From Immersiella caudata (Eukaryota > Ascomycota > Sordariomycetes > Sordariales > Lasiosphaeriaceae), in the NCBI GenBank assembly GCA_030512335.1, contig JAULSU010000001.1:2232001-2296000 (forward strand): DNA of 64,000 nt, given 5' to 3'. Under the pieces are notes generated by a model. It searched no databases and was not told where the DNA came from. It saw only the letters and a program-made list of their open reading frames with translations. Below, piece after piece: positions 1 through 10,942 of the stretch. Within the stretch, counting starts at the first letter, position 1. Each line of letters begins with the position of its first letter. The position numbers and the translations under genes were made by a program.

Positions 1-1026
1 TGGAGGTCCTGGCAAGACGGGAGTCTGCGTCGCTGTTGAGGCGCCACTTTTGGGATGGAAGGAGGCGGGAGAGATGGTTGAGGACATTTGCGGTTGACTA
101 TTTGCTGCAGTAGATTGGGACTGGTGCGGGGAGTAGGCAGATTCGGGACTAGAGTTCGTAGCGCGAGAGGTGGCCGACAGATGGAGCAAGTGCATGGCTG
201 CATCCTCCGAGGACGCATACTCGCACTTCAGATTGCGGTTGTTGCAGCGAGTACACCTGCGGCTAGGTTAGCCGGCATCACCGGAAGACGACAGGATGAA
301 CTGACGGCTTCGTCTCCTCGCATTTTACTCTGGCCTTCGCACAGGCTAGACAGGCGTGGGCTACACGGCTCGCTCCGGGAGATGTGTTGACGCGGCGGCG
401 CTTGGCACCATTGTCGTCTTGGTGGTTTGTGCGGTGCCGCTTGAGGAGATCGGCGCGAGAGAAGGCCTTGGAGCATATCTTGTGACAGTGTCAGTCTCTG
501 GGAGACATCTGTGGGCAAAAGTGAGCTACACATACATCACATGCGAACCGCTTGCCAAGGGTATGGGTTGCAATGTGCCTCTTTTGAAATATGTCAGTCA
601 TTATATGAGGGGACCATCAGTGTGTGTGATATTAGGTCAGGGGCAGTTGCTCACCTGAAGATGTTCAGGGCGGCTGTAGCGGCCTACTGAAGGTGAGCAG
701 ACAGTCATCCCAGACAAACCAAGATACTCACGTAGGCAGTCGGCGCATTGGTACAGCGATTGAGTGTTGGCATGTCCCTTCGGCGACTGTTGAGGCGGCC
801 CCAAGGGGGGCGCAGGCGGCGTGTTGTCGTTGGTGGGCGGCACGTGGGACTCGGCAGCGGAAGCCGCGGTGAGCGGAGCAAGAGATAGGTTAGATGTGGG
901 GTATCCCGGCGTTACTGGCGGAGGTGGGTGGGCGTGTGGAGGCGGAAGCGGAGGCTGTGGATGTTGTGATGCCTTTGAGCGGGACTCCGGGTTGTGGTGG
1001 ATGAGGTTGCCGATAGGCGACGCCAT
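1..1026 (-). CDS. C2H2 + Zn2Cys6 transcription factor, 5' part (partial at left edge)
   Basis: Likely nuclear DNA-binding regulator. Exons on the minus strand are 1026-732, 683-655, 580-536, 478-306 and 256-1, joined by four GT-AG introns; the 798 coding bases keep one frame to the window edge, where the gene is cut. A proline-rich N-terminus of about 90 residues leads into two C2H2 fingers (C-x2-C-x12-H-x3-H; YQCADC... and CDICSKAF...), then a basic linker (KRRRV) and one Zn2Cys6 binuclear cluster (CLACAKARVKC...CTRCNNRNLKC). This finger order is a known fungal hybrid regulator class. Two fingers are split by introns, so no single open frame shows them. The C-terminal regulatory part lies outside the window. 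It points away from the MFS gene at 3157 and may control the neighbouring genes; that is inference from position only. Confidence 0.9.
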
Positions 1027-3156
1027 GACTCACGAGACATATGGTTGCGGCGGGCCGCTGCGTCACAACTCTGCTCCGAAACTCTCTTTGAGACAGGCCA
1101 ATCAACCGGGAGAGGAGTCGCAAATACTGCACACGGCGCCTGGGCTCAGCTCTCGGGCTCCCCGCCGTGATGGCCCGGCCGGAACGATCTGACGAGGACG
1201 GAGCTGCGCGCCGGGAGCTACTGCGATGTTCTACGGTAGACCGTGCGTCGCTGATTACGGACATAGTCAATTGCTGCACCGTGCCCCGCGGTCCACCCCA
1301 GATGCCCGCCAAGCCCATCCGCGTAAGGGCCCTGCTCCCCCGACCTGCGCGGGATGGGTCCGCAAAGTCCGTGCATTCTCGTTTGGCTTGCCTGTTCAGG
1401 CAATTGCAACTTGCGGACCTGGCTGACAACCACCAGCACGCGCTGCTGAAGACGACCACCACGCTTCGCATTGTCCAAGACATTTCGCATGAACGCCGAA
1501 GCTGCCTGTCAAGAGGCGTCCAGGCAACGATATCTACCAGAGAGCCCGGCTTTGCTTCCCATCATCTACGCTCGGGGCGATCCGGCGATCAGCGGATGGA
1601 TAGTCGGCGCATCGCAGGTGCAGCGCATCCGATGCGGCGCCCTGCGACCTGCGACCTGCGAGACTGGCAGGCGAGGTCAGTGCAATATCACATTTGCGAG
1701 AAGCGAATGCAGCCAAACAGACAAAAAAAAGCTTGTGAGCCAAGAGCGAGGTGTTGATTTCAGAAAGGCTGCAGGCTGTGGCTGTCACGGTTTGTTTCAT
1801 GTTCGTCGGACGCTGTCAGAGACGGATAAATGACAGTTGCAGACGTTGGAGACGCATCGCGATGGAGTTTGGCTCTGTTGTTGGTTCCCAGCATAGCCGG
1901 TAGCTGTCAGAAGTGTAAGACGGGGCCCTGAAGCGACCTTGAATTAGCATGCGGGAGCTGCACAGCCTTGGGTCGGGAGAGTTGAGGCTGACAACCAATA
2001 AACAGCCGAAATTGATAAGCCCCTTTGAGCTGGGTCGCGGCGACAAGACCTCGGAAGATTGAGGTGAAGCACAGCAGCGATTCTGGCTATTCCTGGTTGC
2101 CATGTCGCCGGACACACTATATTGGTCGGCATCTGATGATCCTCACCACCTCAACTATAGTGTTGTCCGGAGAAGCCAAGAGCCAAGAGACGTCTCGCCC
2201 TCTCACCATGCCTCCTCTCTCACCTGCGCTGGGTGGCGCATCGCGCTAGGCCAATTTACGCTACCCAAAAAAGAGCGTCGAGTTGTAAGAATGGTGCATC
2301 GAGAGTCCGAGACGGCGACTGGCCGAGATATAACACGGCCGCTCTCTCCTCGAGGTGTTTCTCTCGTGTAAAACAGCATCATCATCACACTCCCTCACCC
2401 CCAAGCAGTGCCTGGCAGGAAAGAAACACCGAGCCTTCAGCGCCAGCATCTCCAATCGTGTGGGGAAGAAGCAAGCCCCTTGGCTCAGATCCAGCAGTGA
2501 TCGAACGACCCCTGCCCCCAAGAAACGACTTCTTAGCCCCCGGTACTCGCCCTGACCGCGGTCCACGCCGTCCGCTACCGCCCCTCAGGGACTCTCAACT
2601 GCCTGCCCCAGGGCTCAACCGTCGCCGCTGTTTGTTGCTGTCGTTGCGATTCGACTCGCCGCCAAGGACATTGTGTTGTTCACCACCCTCTTTTTTCGCT
2701 CGAGTTTCCCCTCCATCACACTGCATCACACCGGCCAGGCAGCCTCCGCCTGCCCTTCCGCTCCCTACAAGTCGCCTCCCGCCCCCTCACCCCGACATCC
2801 CTTGGCAACCCTCCGCGCCGCAACTTGCTGTAGTTTCACAAACCGCATCGCCTAGACTTTGAGGTAGGTCGTCCATTGGACCCAAGACATCAAAGTGTGC
2901 CCCATCCCACCAACCAAGCACCCGTGAAGAGTGCGGCATTGACAACCATCCCGCCCCCGGCTTTCTGCCGTGCTCCCCCTGCACGCATATGCTTACTGTT
3001 TTCGCAGATCCAACCTTTCCTTTGTCGAAACTCAACACCAACGGCCACTGACTTGCTCGAGACGCCTCGAGGTGATAAGTCCGCCGCCCACCCTCTTCAG
3101 GACCTTCAGACGACCATTGCCCTGCATCTCAGCCTCCCAGCCGCTCTCTCACAACC
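1027..3156. other. Intergenic, divergent promoter region between regulator and MFS gene
   Basis: About 2.1 kb between the start codons of the divergent regulator and transporter genes. Open frames overlap on both strands without family features, so I see no gene. The part from about 2390 to 3150 is strongly pyrimidine-rich on the plus strand, as is common in fungal promoters and 5' leaders. A short tandem of CGACCTG lies near 1650. Confidence 0.6.
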
Positions 3157-4968
3157 ATGGCTGAGACCACCACTCCCCCCAGCAACAAGCTGGAGCGCGT
3201 TGAGACCTCTTCCAAGAAGAGGACGCTCGGCCACGTCCAACTCCGTGACCATGAGACAAACGAGATCATCCTCATCCCGACACCTTCCAGCGACCCCAAC
3301 GATCCCCTGAACTGGTAAGTCCTCTCACTAGAAGCGAGTGAGTGACCATCAAGCGCTCACACAGACAGGTCTCAACCATACAAGCACTACATCGCAGCAG
3401 TCATCTGCATCGCCATGATGATGTGCAACTTCCTTGCTGCGGGTCCCTCGATCGCCATCGTAAAAACTACGATGGATTTCTTCCCTGGTGTCAACCCGGG
3501 GCGCACCCCCGCTCTGTTTGGCGCCGCCATCGCCCAAGTCTCGTACTTCTTCACCACCGCCGCCCTGATGCAAGGAGTTGGCAACTTCATCTGGGTGCCC
3601 ATCGCCAACAAGTACGGTCGCCGTCCGACCTACATCTTCAGCTACCTTATTTACACCATTTCCGCGGTTTGGCTTTGCTTTGAGAAGTCCTTCAACGGCT
3701 TCCTCGCGGCTCGCATCATCATGGGCTTCGGCGCCGGTGCAGCGGAGACCATCGCCCCCATCACTATCGCCGACGTCTTCTTCCTCCATGAGCGTGGCAC
3801 GGTCATGGCCCTGTACACCTCCTTCCTCGCTGTGGGAGCCTCCCTGGGCGTTATTATCTCGGGCCTCATCACCATCAACCACCACTGGCGCGTCATCTAC
3901 CAGGTAGCCTCCCCTCTGATCGGGGCCGTTCTCCTTCTCGCCTTCTTCACCTTCCCCGAAACCGCCTACATCCGCGACACCCCCTCTGCACCCACCACCA
4001 AGCCCTCTTCTCCCCGCCTCACTCTATCCACCGACGACGTCGAGCGCGCCACCCCCGAGAACGCGACCGCGGCCACCACCACCGACAACTCCACCTCCTC
4101 CCGTCCTTCCTCCCCGGCCACTGCCTCCGCCAAAAAGTCGTACCTCTCCACCCTCCGCGTCTTTTCGACTAAGCCCCTCACCACCGAGCCCCTCCACAAG
4201 CTCGTCCTCCGCCCGCTCGGCCTCATCTGCCTCCCTCCCGTCCTCTGGGCCGCCCTCGTCCAATCCGTCACCATCGGCTTCCTCGTTGCCATTTCGTCCA
4301 ACATCGACCTCGCTTTCCACAACACCTATGGTTTCGAGTCGTGGCAGGTGGGCCTGTGCTTTGTGGCTGCCATCATCGGTTCCTTCATTGGTATCCCTGC
4401 GGGAGGCCACCTCGCCGATATCATTGCGGATTGGTATACCACACGCAACGGAGGCGTGAGGGACCCCGAGATGAGATTGCCAACGATGATTCCGAGCTTG
4501 GTGGCGATGCCGTTGAGCTTGATCCTGTACGGTGTGGGCATTGAGAAGGGCTTGCATTGGATTGTGCCGACTATCGGTGTTGGGCTGCGTAAGTCTTCCT
4601 TTTTTTCCCTTGTGGTATGATAGCGAGGCTAATATGATCGGTAAACAGTGTCCTTCTCTATCGTACAGGGAACCAACGTCTGCCTTGTCTACGTCATTGA
4701 CGCGTATCGCCCTGTCGCGGGCGAGATCACGCTTGCGGTGATGGGCTTCAAGAGCTTGTTTGGCTTTTTGTTGTCATTTTATACGAATACCTGGGTCGAG
4801 CAGTCCGGGTATATCGGCGCCTTTGGCACGATGGCGGGTATTTCGGGGGCTGTGATCTTCATGGCGCTCCCGCTGTTCTTGTGGGGGAAGCGAATTCGAC
4901 AGGCGACTTGGGGATGGAGGGTCATTAGCTATATCCACTGGAGCGATGATCGCGAGGTTGGCGAGTAA
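3157..4968 (+). CDS. MFS transporter (DHA1-like, Hol1-type)
   Basis: Membrane transporter of the major facilitator superfamily. Exons are 3157-3314, 3369-4588 and 4649-4968, giving 565 aa. The start is the first ATG and gives a hydrophilic N-tail of about 50 residues ending in the typical SDPNDPLNW just before the first membrane helix; the first intron splits that Trp codon. About twelve hydrophobic helices follow in two halves. Between them lies a Ser/Thr/Pro-rich cytosolic loop, about residues 256-315. The motif around GFGAGAAETIAPITIAD and the helix-5 region VGASLGVIISG are typical of proton antiporters of this group. Substrate cannot be read from sequence; polyamine, drug or metabolite export are all possible. 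It sits between a hybrid zinc regulator and two oxidoreductase genes, which fits an exporter for a small cluster. Confidence 0.92.
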
Positions 4969-5327
4969 GATTTTTAATGGGTTAATGTTTCGGATGGGAG
5001 TGAAAGGGAAAAGCAAAAGAGAGCCTGTATTGTCAGCGAGCGGGTTCAGGTTGATACCTTTGGATACCTTGGGTGTTTTGGAAAAGGGCATGGGATATTG
5101 TTTGGGATTCGGTGTTTGGAGCATTCCTCAATTGGCCAGTCACTGAGCGGGCGCTGGGAGTTTCGGGATGGAATTGAGAGTTTGAGAGTTTCTCTGGGAA
5201 TTTGATGCTTTTTTGGGCTTGCAAGTTGCATCGTGTCCCCCGGCCTGAGTGCTTGGTGGCTTGTCCCAGTTGTTTGTTTGCTTGCGAGAACAAGGGGGCG
5301 GCGAGCGCGGCCCAAAGTGGATGCTGA
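4969..5327. other. Intergenic, convergent 3' regions
   Basis: Space between the 3' ends of the MFS gene and the dehydrogenase gene. Nothing but presumed 3' untranslated sequence is seen. Confidence 0.7.
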
Positions 5328-6360
5328 TTACAACGCCATTCCGCCATCGATAACGGCGTTTACGCCTCACAAAGAGAGCTAAGTCAGCATTTTATTTTGC
5401 CGACGAAACGGGGTGGGGGTTCTAACCTGTGACGCTCTTGCTTTTGACGAAGCACAACACTTGTTCAGCAACATCCTGGGGCACAAATGTCAGCCTCCAA
5501 AGCGATGCGTCGAGCGAGAGTGTACCTCTGTCGTCGGGAGACGCTTGAGCTTGGTCCGCTCCCGCATCTGCTCTCTTCTCTCAGGGGGGAACTGAAGCCC
5601 CCATTCCTAGCAAAGACACATTTTTAGCACCCGACCAACAACCAAGACTCGTCGGAACTTACCGTGAGCATCAGACCAGGCGACACAGTATTGACTCTTA
5701 TTTTAGGAGCAGCTATCGCAGCCAGTCCCTTGGCTAGGTGGATCTGCGCCGCTTTCGTAACAGCGTAAGCCTGTTTATCCCACACGCCCAGCTTCAGTCA
5801 GCCGAGGTCCAATTTATGTGCTGACAGAAGGAAGCCAGTAGGGGTCAAGGGGCAGTGCGGTGTTTTCTCACAAGCGAGCTCCCACTGAACTTGACACCGG
5901 CCAGAGAGGCTGTGGTGATGAAAACACCCTCAGATTTCTCGAGGTGTGGTTTTGCCGCGTGCATGAGCCATAGGTGGGATTTGACGTTCATGTTGAAACA
6001 CCGATCCCAGTCTTCTTCGTCTACATTGTCGTCCAAGTCGGTGATGTCTCGCAGGCGTGTCCAGCCGCCATTTGAGAAGACCACGTTGAGTCTTCCCATG
6101 CAAGCTACTGTCTCGTCGACCATATTAACAATGTCATTTTTTAGGGAGAGGTCGCCCTTGATGCAGTGAAAGTTAAAGGCCTTCCGAAGCTCGGGGGGTG
6201 AGATGGTCTGGAGCTCATCAAGAAGCTTAAAAGCACGGTCAGTGTCAGAGTGGTAGTTGACAACAACCCGGATGCCAGACTTGGCAAACAGCCGAGCCGT
6301 ATCGGCACCGAGACCGGCGGTCCCGGCTGTGATGAGGGCAACCAGCGGTGGGGGGCTCAT
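5328..6360 (-). CDS. Short-chain dehydrogenase/reductase (SDR)
   Basis: NAD(P)-dependent oxidoreductase of 254 aa. Exons are 6360-5872, 5770-5663, 5606-5526, 5475-5427 and 5365-5328. The Rossmann nucleotide-binding motif is TAGTAGLG at residues 11-18, a variant of TGxxxGxG seen in a group of fungal SDRs. Catalytic residues are visible as Ser152, Tyr165 and Lys169 (YAVTK); the Tyr codon follows the first intron. The C-terminus ends with SVTGVNAVIDGGMAL, the usual SDR ending. I prefer the ATG at 6360 because it puts the glycine motif 10 residues from the start; an in-frame ATG at 6435 would add 25 residues that resemble no SDR leader. It is divergent from the FAD monooxygenase at 7372, about 1 kb apart, so the two may share a promoter region. 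Substrate unknown. Confidence 0.9.
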
Positions 6361-6851
6361 TGCTGACTTGTTGGCCCGGCAGAACACGAGGTCAACCTCA
6401 GGTGAAGGGACACTGATAATGCCGTGTCGAGGCACAGCTGCGGTCGCAGAGATGGAGAAGTGCGGTAGGCTGTCCGCTTCTCGCCCGGCGCGTGCCGGAA
6501 ATAGCCACTCAGCGCTGTTCAGCTACGATCTGCCGTCCCGGTTCCCGTTATGCAGGATTTCAGTTGGCTTCCATGGTTCCCCGTGTCTGTTTGATTGGCC
6601 TCACTGCACGTCTAGCTTTGGTTCACGAAGTGGCTCCCATGACAAGTTGGCACCCCACACGGATCCGTTGGGCAGGTGCGATTCGGAGGTTTTTGGCCAT
6701 GTCTCGCCAAGGTGTGGGGTGATGTGCAAGGGTTCCAGGTTGCAGGGGGAAAATTCTCCTGCAGGTCCCCCACCTCCCGGCGTCCCCTTTCAACCCCCGC
6801 CACCCGTTCCGATGCCCACGATACCCCCTTCGAGGACGACCAACCGAGCGT

Positions 6852-6864
6852 CCCCCCCCCCCCC
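6852..6864 (+). repeat. Homopolymer C tract (13 nt)
   Basis: A run of 13 C in the SDR/monooxygenase intergenic region. Likely length-variable. Confidence 0.9.
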
Positions 6865-7230
6865 ACCAAGCAGATCCCAAGACTGAAGAAATATTGGTAC
6901 TGTCACCGCCCTTGTGTCAAAATGTCATGCAATTCCGGGATTGAGGGGGCGGGAAGGAACTCGGGGGAGCAGAAAGCAGGCAAGCGTCAGTTACAGAACC
7001 CGTGTTGGGTTAGGACGATGTATCGGATCGACCCCCATCCTCCTCCTTCGGAAGAGCCTTGCGTCCAACCATGGTGGGAAGCCGTTACTTCCGACCCCCA
7101 AGAAGAACGGGCCAGGGAGTTAACCCTGGACTCTCGGCCCTAGGAACGGGACCATACGATCGGCTTGCTTTGTTCCCGGTGGGTGGATCGATAGTCTGGC
7201 ACCTCCGTTCCGTGTTGGGTGGCAGGCTGT

Positions 7231-7256
7231 TCCATCCCATGTAGATATGGGATGGA
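7231..7256. promoter_or_regulatory. Perfect 10-bp inverted repeat upstream of monooxygenase
   Basis: TCCATCCCAT at 7231-7240 and its exact reverse complement at 7247-7256 are separated by 6 bases. It lies 116 bp upstream of the monooxygenase ATG. It could be a dimeric regulator site or a 5' leader hairpin; no function is shown. Confidence 0.4.
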
Positions 7257-7371
7257 CCCTTGGAATGGACGACTCCGTCCACCTTTTTTCTATCCGATGG
7301 GCCTAGAGGTTTCAAGTCCTTCTCCCAGTATCCTCCGCTCCTCTGCTTGTCCAATCTCGTATCATAGCACC

Positions 7372-8977
7372 ATGGGAGTGTTCGAGAACAAGGCCAGTGT
7401 TGGCGGTTTTGGCTCGCTGGCGATCAACGGAACCACATCGCAACGCTGTGTCGACCAAGCCAGCCCGGAAGTCAACCATGCAACCCCGCTGAAGATCGCC
7501 ATAGTTGGTGCGGGAATCGGTGGCCTTGCTGTTTCCATTGGGTTACGCCGTAACGGCCACCAAGTTCATGTAAGTGGCTGGCGTCGACCGTCAGATATTG
7601 TAGGTATGCTAGCCCTGACACCCAGTAGATTTATGAACAGTCACGCTTCGCCAATGAGGTCGGGGCTGCGGTGCATCTCGCCCCTAACGCCAATGGTATC
7701 CTCCGGAGATGGGGCATATTCGCCGAGCAGATTGGCGGAAACCCTATGAACCGCTTGATCGAAAGAACGAGTGATGGTCAGGTGCGGCAAGACGTCGATC
7801 TCACAATTGCCAACAAGCGATGGCAGCATCCGTGGCACCTCGTCCACCGGGTCAACCTTCATGATCGCTTGAAGCAGCTTGCGATCTCGGGGACTGGCAT
7901 TGGTACCCCTGCTGCACTTCATACATCGAGCAAAGTTGTCGCAGTGGACCCTGAAAAGGGACATCTCACGCTGCAGGATGGTTCAACAGTTACAGCGGAC
8001 TTGATTATTGGCGCTGATGGGATTTATGTAAGCAATGCCCTTTTGAACCAGGGATGAGTAAAGTCTGATATCGTGAGGCTCAGTCCATGACGAGAAAGCA
8101 CATTCAAGACACCAAGTTATTCAGTTCAGGGAAAGCAGCCTTTCGATTCCTCATACCGAGACCAGACGCTGAAGCAGATCCCATCACGGCGCCACTCGTG
8201 AAACAGAAAAATGCCCTCAGTTTATGGTTCGGAGACGATCGGCGGGTAGTGATGTATCCCTGTAATGACAACGAACTATTGAATTTCGTTTGTATTCACC
8301 CGGAGACAGAGTCTCAGGCCACAGAAAGCGATGGTAAGCATAGAAAACATCTCCCTAATCGTGAGTGTAAGCTAACATGTGTCCAGGGTGGAATAAACAA
8401 GCGTCGATTGAGCAAGTGTTGAAGGTTTATCAGAACTTCGATCCTGCTTTGAAAGCTCTCGTGGCGAAAGCCGACACCGCCAAAGTCCAAGTCTGGCAAC
8501 TATTGGACATGGACAAGCTTCCAACATGGGTATCGGGGAAGTTGGCGCTTTTGGGAGATTCTGCGCACCCTTTCACACCACGTACTTGCTCTTTCGTGGC
8601 GACTGTGACGAACTGTTGCTGACGGAAAGACAGATCAAGGGCAAGGAGCAGCTCAAGCTATCGAAGACGCTGCAGTTCTGACGACTGTCTTGCCGATGGG
8701 CACAACCCTCTGTGATATCCCCGAGCGGCTTAGGTTGTACGAGGAAATCCGCTACGAAAGGGCTCATGTCATTCAAGGGTATTCTAGACTTGCCGGCAAG
8801 GATTGGGTGAACGGCAAGCCCGCCGTCGACAGTGAGTTGCCCTACCCACCCAGCTTAAAATGCGACGCTCTTCTCTTTATATTTACTAAGGCTTCTCTAG
8901 TGATGACTTACACCAACTACAACTTTGGTCACGATGCCCTTGATCACGCTCAAACAATATTTCAACGCCATCTCTAG
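7372..8977 (+). CDS. FAD-dependent aromatic monooxygenase (salicylate hydroxylase-like)
   Basis: Class A flavoprotein monooxygenase of 438 aa. Exons are 7372-7569, 7629-8027, 8084-8333, 8387-8581, 8634-8831 and 8901-8977. The FAD dinucleotide motif GAGIGG is at residues 46-51, the middle DG motif appears as GADGIYS across the second intron, and the GD motif GDSAHPFTPHQGQG is near residues 339-351, across the fourth intron. All three landmarks of the salicylate/6-hydroxynicotinate-type family are present, and family members hydroxylate aromatic acids with NAD(P)H and O2. The N-terminal 40 residues before the FAD fold are unusual in length but have no clear targeting signal. The donor of intron 4 is GTACTT, a weak match to the fungal consensus. 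Neighbouring SDR and MFS genes suggest one pathway; the exact substrate is not known. Confidence 0.92.
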
Positions 8978-10291
8978 GTAGTCAAAATCCCATCCATGGC
9001 TGGAACTTCCATCCCCTTTCGGACCCTTTCCACCTTCAAACCACAATCAGCATGCCAGATACCACCTCTACTCATTCAGCTCGAAGCATCGCCCCAGCTG
9101 CCCGCATCTCATCACTACCATCACTATAAGCTTCAAGACCTCGGCTACCTTTCTCGAAACACGCTTTCCAACAACGTCACTGAGGTTCTGCTAACCAGGG
9201 ACAGCTACAGTATGCATCCTCATCGCCAAACGCCTCTTATGCAAAGATGGAAACGAATCCACACATTGGGCTTGTAATCCCCAATGTTCAAATCACCGAC
9301 GTGGATGGTTGTAGCAAAACTCGGGCCATACCTCCCGCTGATACTCACGAGCAATGTTGAAGACTCACCGAAAAGCGCCGGACCAAGAGTAAACTGCGGC
9401 GTCTCTGATGAATTCCGACAAGGCGGGGGAGTGTCGCATTGCAGCCAGCTTGGGTGGAGTACCTTTTGTCGAGATCGCTCTGTTAGGGCTGGTAGAGAGG
9501 GAGCTGTCAGCGGATGAGCAGATAGAAAAGCCCCAAAGAGATGACGCTATCTTTGCATATTCTGCCAGAGATGTAGTTGATGAGGCCCATGCTGACAACG
9601 GTGGGGGAAAATCCAAGTTGCGGAGTTGGGAAGCGCAAGAGAGCGATTCATCTAGGATGAACAGTGCTGTGACAGGGACTCGCAGGAGTTTGTTTGTTTC
9701 CCAGCAGGGCGAGAAAGGGGTAGAGCTGAAGCTGCGCGAGAGAAGTTGGGAGGAGCTTCCCGGGTTTGCGGCGGTGTTGGCAGAAATACCTGTTTTGGAG
9801 GGTTTGGGTGGCACTGTCGAGGTATTGGAGAGCGAAGACTGATGGTCAACTGTCGTTAGGGTGGAATTTAAACACGTGGGTTTTCGGAATGGATTATGCA
9901 GCATATTGTCACGTCGCAATGCTTGGTTGGTGAGCGATTATGCATTACTTCCTGTGCTACGTGATCTCTTGTAGCACTCTCAACACGGCTCCGAGGGGGA
10001 GCCATGTGGTGTAATCTCGGGAATCCGAGGTGACTGGGCCTGTCTTCGTCCCAAAAGACACTAGGAACAATTTGAAACCAAACGATGAACCCGCCTTCGC
10101 CGCGCTGAAACCTTTGCCTAACCAACGCCTGGGTATTGAGACCGAGCTTGTCCGACCAGATGCATAAAAGGAATGAACAAAAACAAGATGTCGAAGTGAA
10201 ATGCCGTTATGAATCGTAAAGAAGATTGTGAACCGTGCCCTAGCCGCAGCGGTTGGTCTGAAGATTGTGTCGTGATGGTGATATATAACTC
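8978..10291. other. Intergenic, no supported gene
   Basis: Between 9365 and 9919 both strands carry open frames (184 codons minus, 144 codons plus) that mirror each other. Neither shows a family motif, and I cannot choose between them. The rest shows nothing recognisable. Confidence 0.5.
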
Positions 10292-10942
10292 CTAGGAACC
10301 GCAATCCCCCATCCTTCTCCTCAAAAAGTATTCAACCGCACACTCGTTTGGTCGCTTGGCCAGAGCCTCGCTAAGGAAACGTTGGAGGTCATTGACGTCC
10401 AGTCTGGCGGTCGATCGCAGAGGCACAGGGCCTCGCCATGGTGTGTTGCCCCTCTCGAGGGAGATGAAGTCCTCTCGGGACCGGTAGATCGTGCATGCCC
10501 GATTTCGGGCGTAGAAAAGTGTCACCTCGTATACGCAGTGGCGTGGGCGTTGATATTGGTGGATGCAGCCATCTTGGTGTACGTGTTGGAAGCCACGGGG
10601 GGCTGCAGACCTCTTGATGCGTACGGCAACGGGTAGATGGCGACTACCGTTATAAGTGTTGTGATGCTTGTGGGAGTGGACTTGAGGCTTCGTGGGAAGC
10701 TGGGGGATGGGCTCGAGCTTGATCTGCATGATGGAGGAGACAGAGGGGTGGTGATGAAGGTCTGAAGAGCATGAGGAGTGGCGAGAGTGAAAGCTCGGGG
10801 CAGAACGAGGTTGATATCGGAGACGACGCCGGCGAAGAATCTCGATCGGGGGAAGCAGAGTGGTGATATACCGCCTTGGCATTCGCAGATTGGTGTAAAG
10901 GAAATATTGACAGGAGTAAACCGAAAACACAAAGGCCCGCAA
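10292..10942 (-). CDS. Hypothetical protein
   Basis: Uninterrupted frame of 216 codons that I do not recognise. The second half reads like a compact domain: residues about 135-216 contain VYEVTLFYARNRACTIYR followed by an acidic/hydrophobic pattern and a Leu-rich C-terminal helix (DVNDLQRFLSEAL). This is faintly like a PX-type beta-sheet followed by helices, but too weak to call. The first half is rich in Arg, Ser and His and likely disordered. A TATATA at 11002-11007 lies about 60 bp upstream of the ATG at 10942. A second in-frame ATG 20 codons later (MPRRYITT) is an alternative start. Confidence 0.55.
   Translation of the reverse strand: MRAFVFSVYSCQYFLYTNLRMPRRYITTLLPPIEILRRRRLRYQPRSAPSFHSRHSSCSSDLHHHPSVSSIMQIKLEPIPQLPTKPQVHSHKHHNTYNGSRHLPVAVRIKRSAAPRGFQHVHQDGCIHQYQRPRHCVYEVTLFYARNRACTIYRSREDFISLERGNTPWRGPVPLRSTARLDVNDLQRFLSEALAKRPNECAVEYFLRRRMGDCGS

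Larger units (their letters stand above)
6361..7371. other. Divergent promoter region between SDR and monooxygenase
   Basis: About 1 kb with no supported gene. It holds a run of 13 C at 6852-6864, an 11-bp direct repeat CCGTGTTGGGT at 7000-7010 and 7210-7220, and a perfect 10-bp inverted repeat at 7231-7256, just upstream of the monooxygenase start. These are candidate regulator sites. Confidence 0.6.

Noticed and set aside
9365..9919. Minus-strand frame of 184 codons and plus-strand frame of 144 codons overlapping it
   Set aside because: They mirror each other, neither has a domain or clear splice context, and I found no basis to prefer one.
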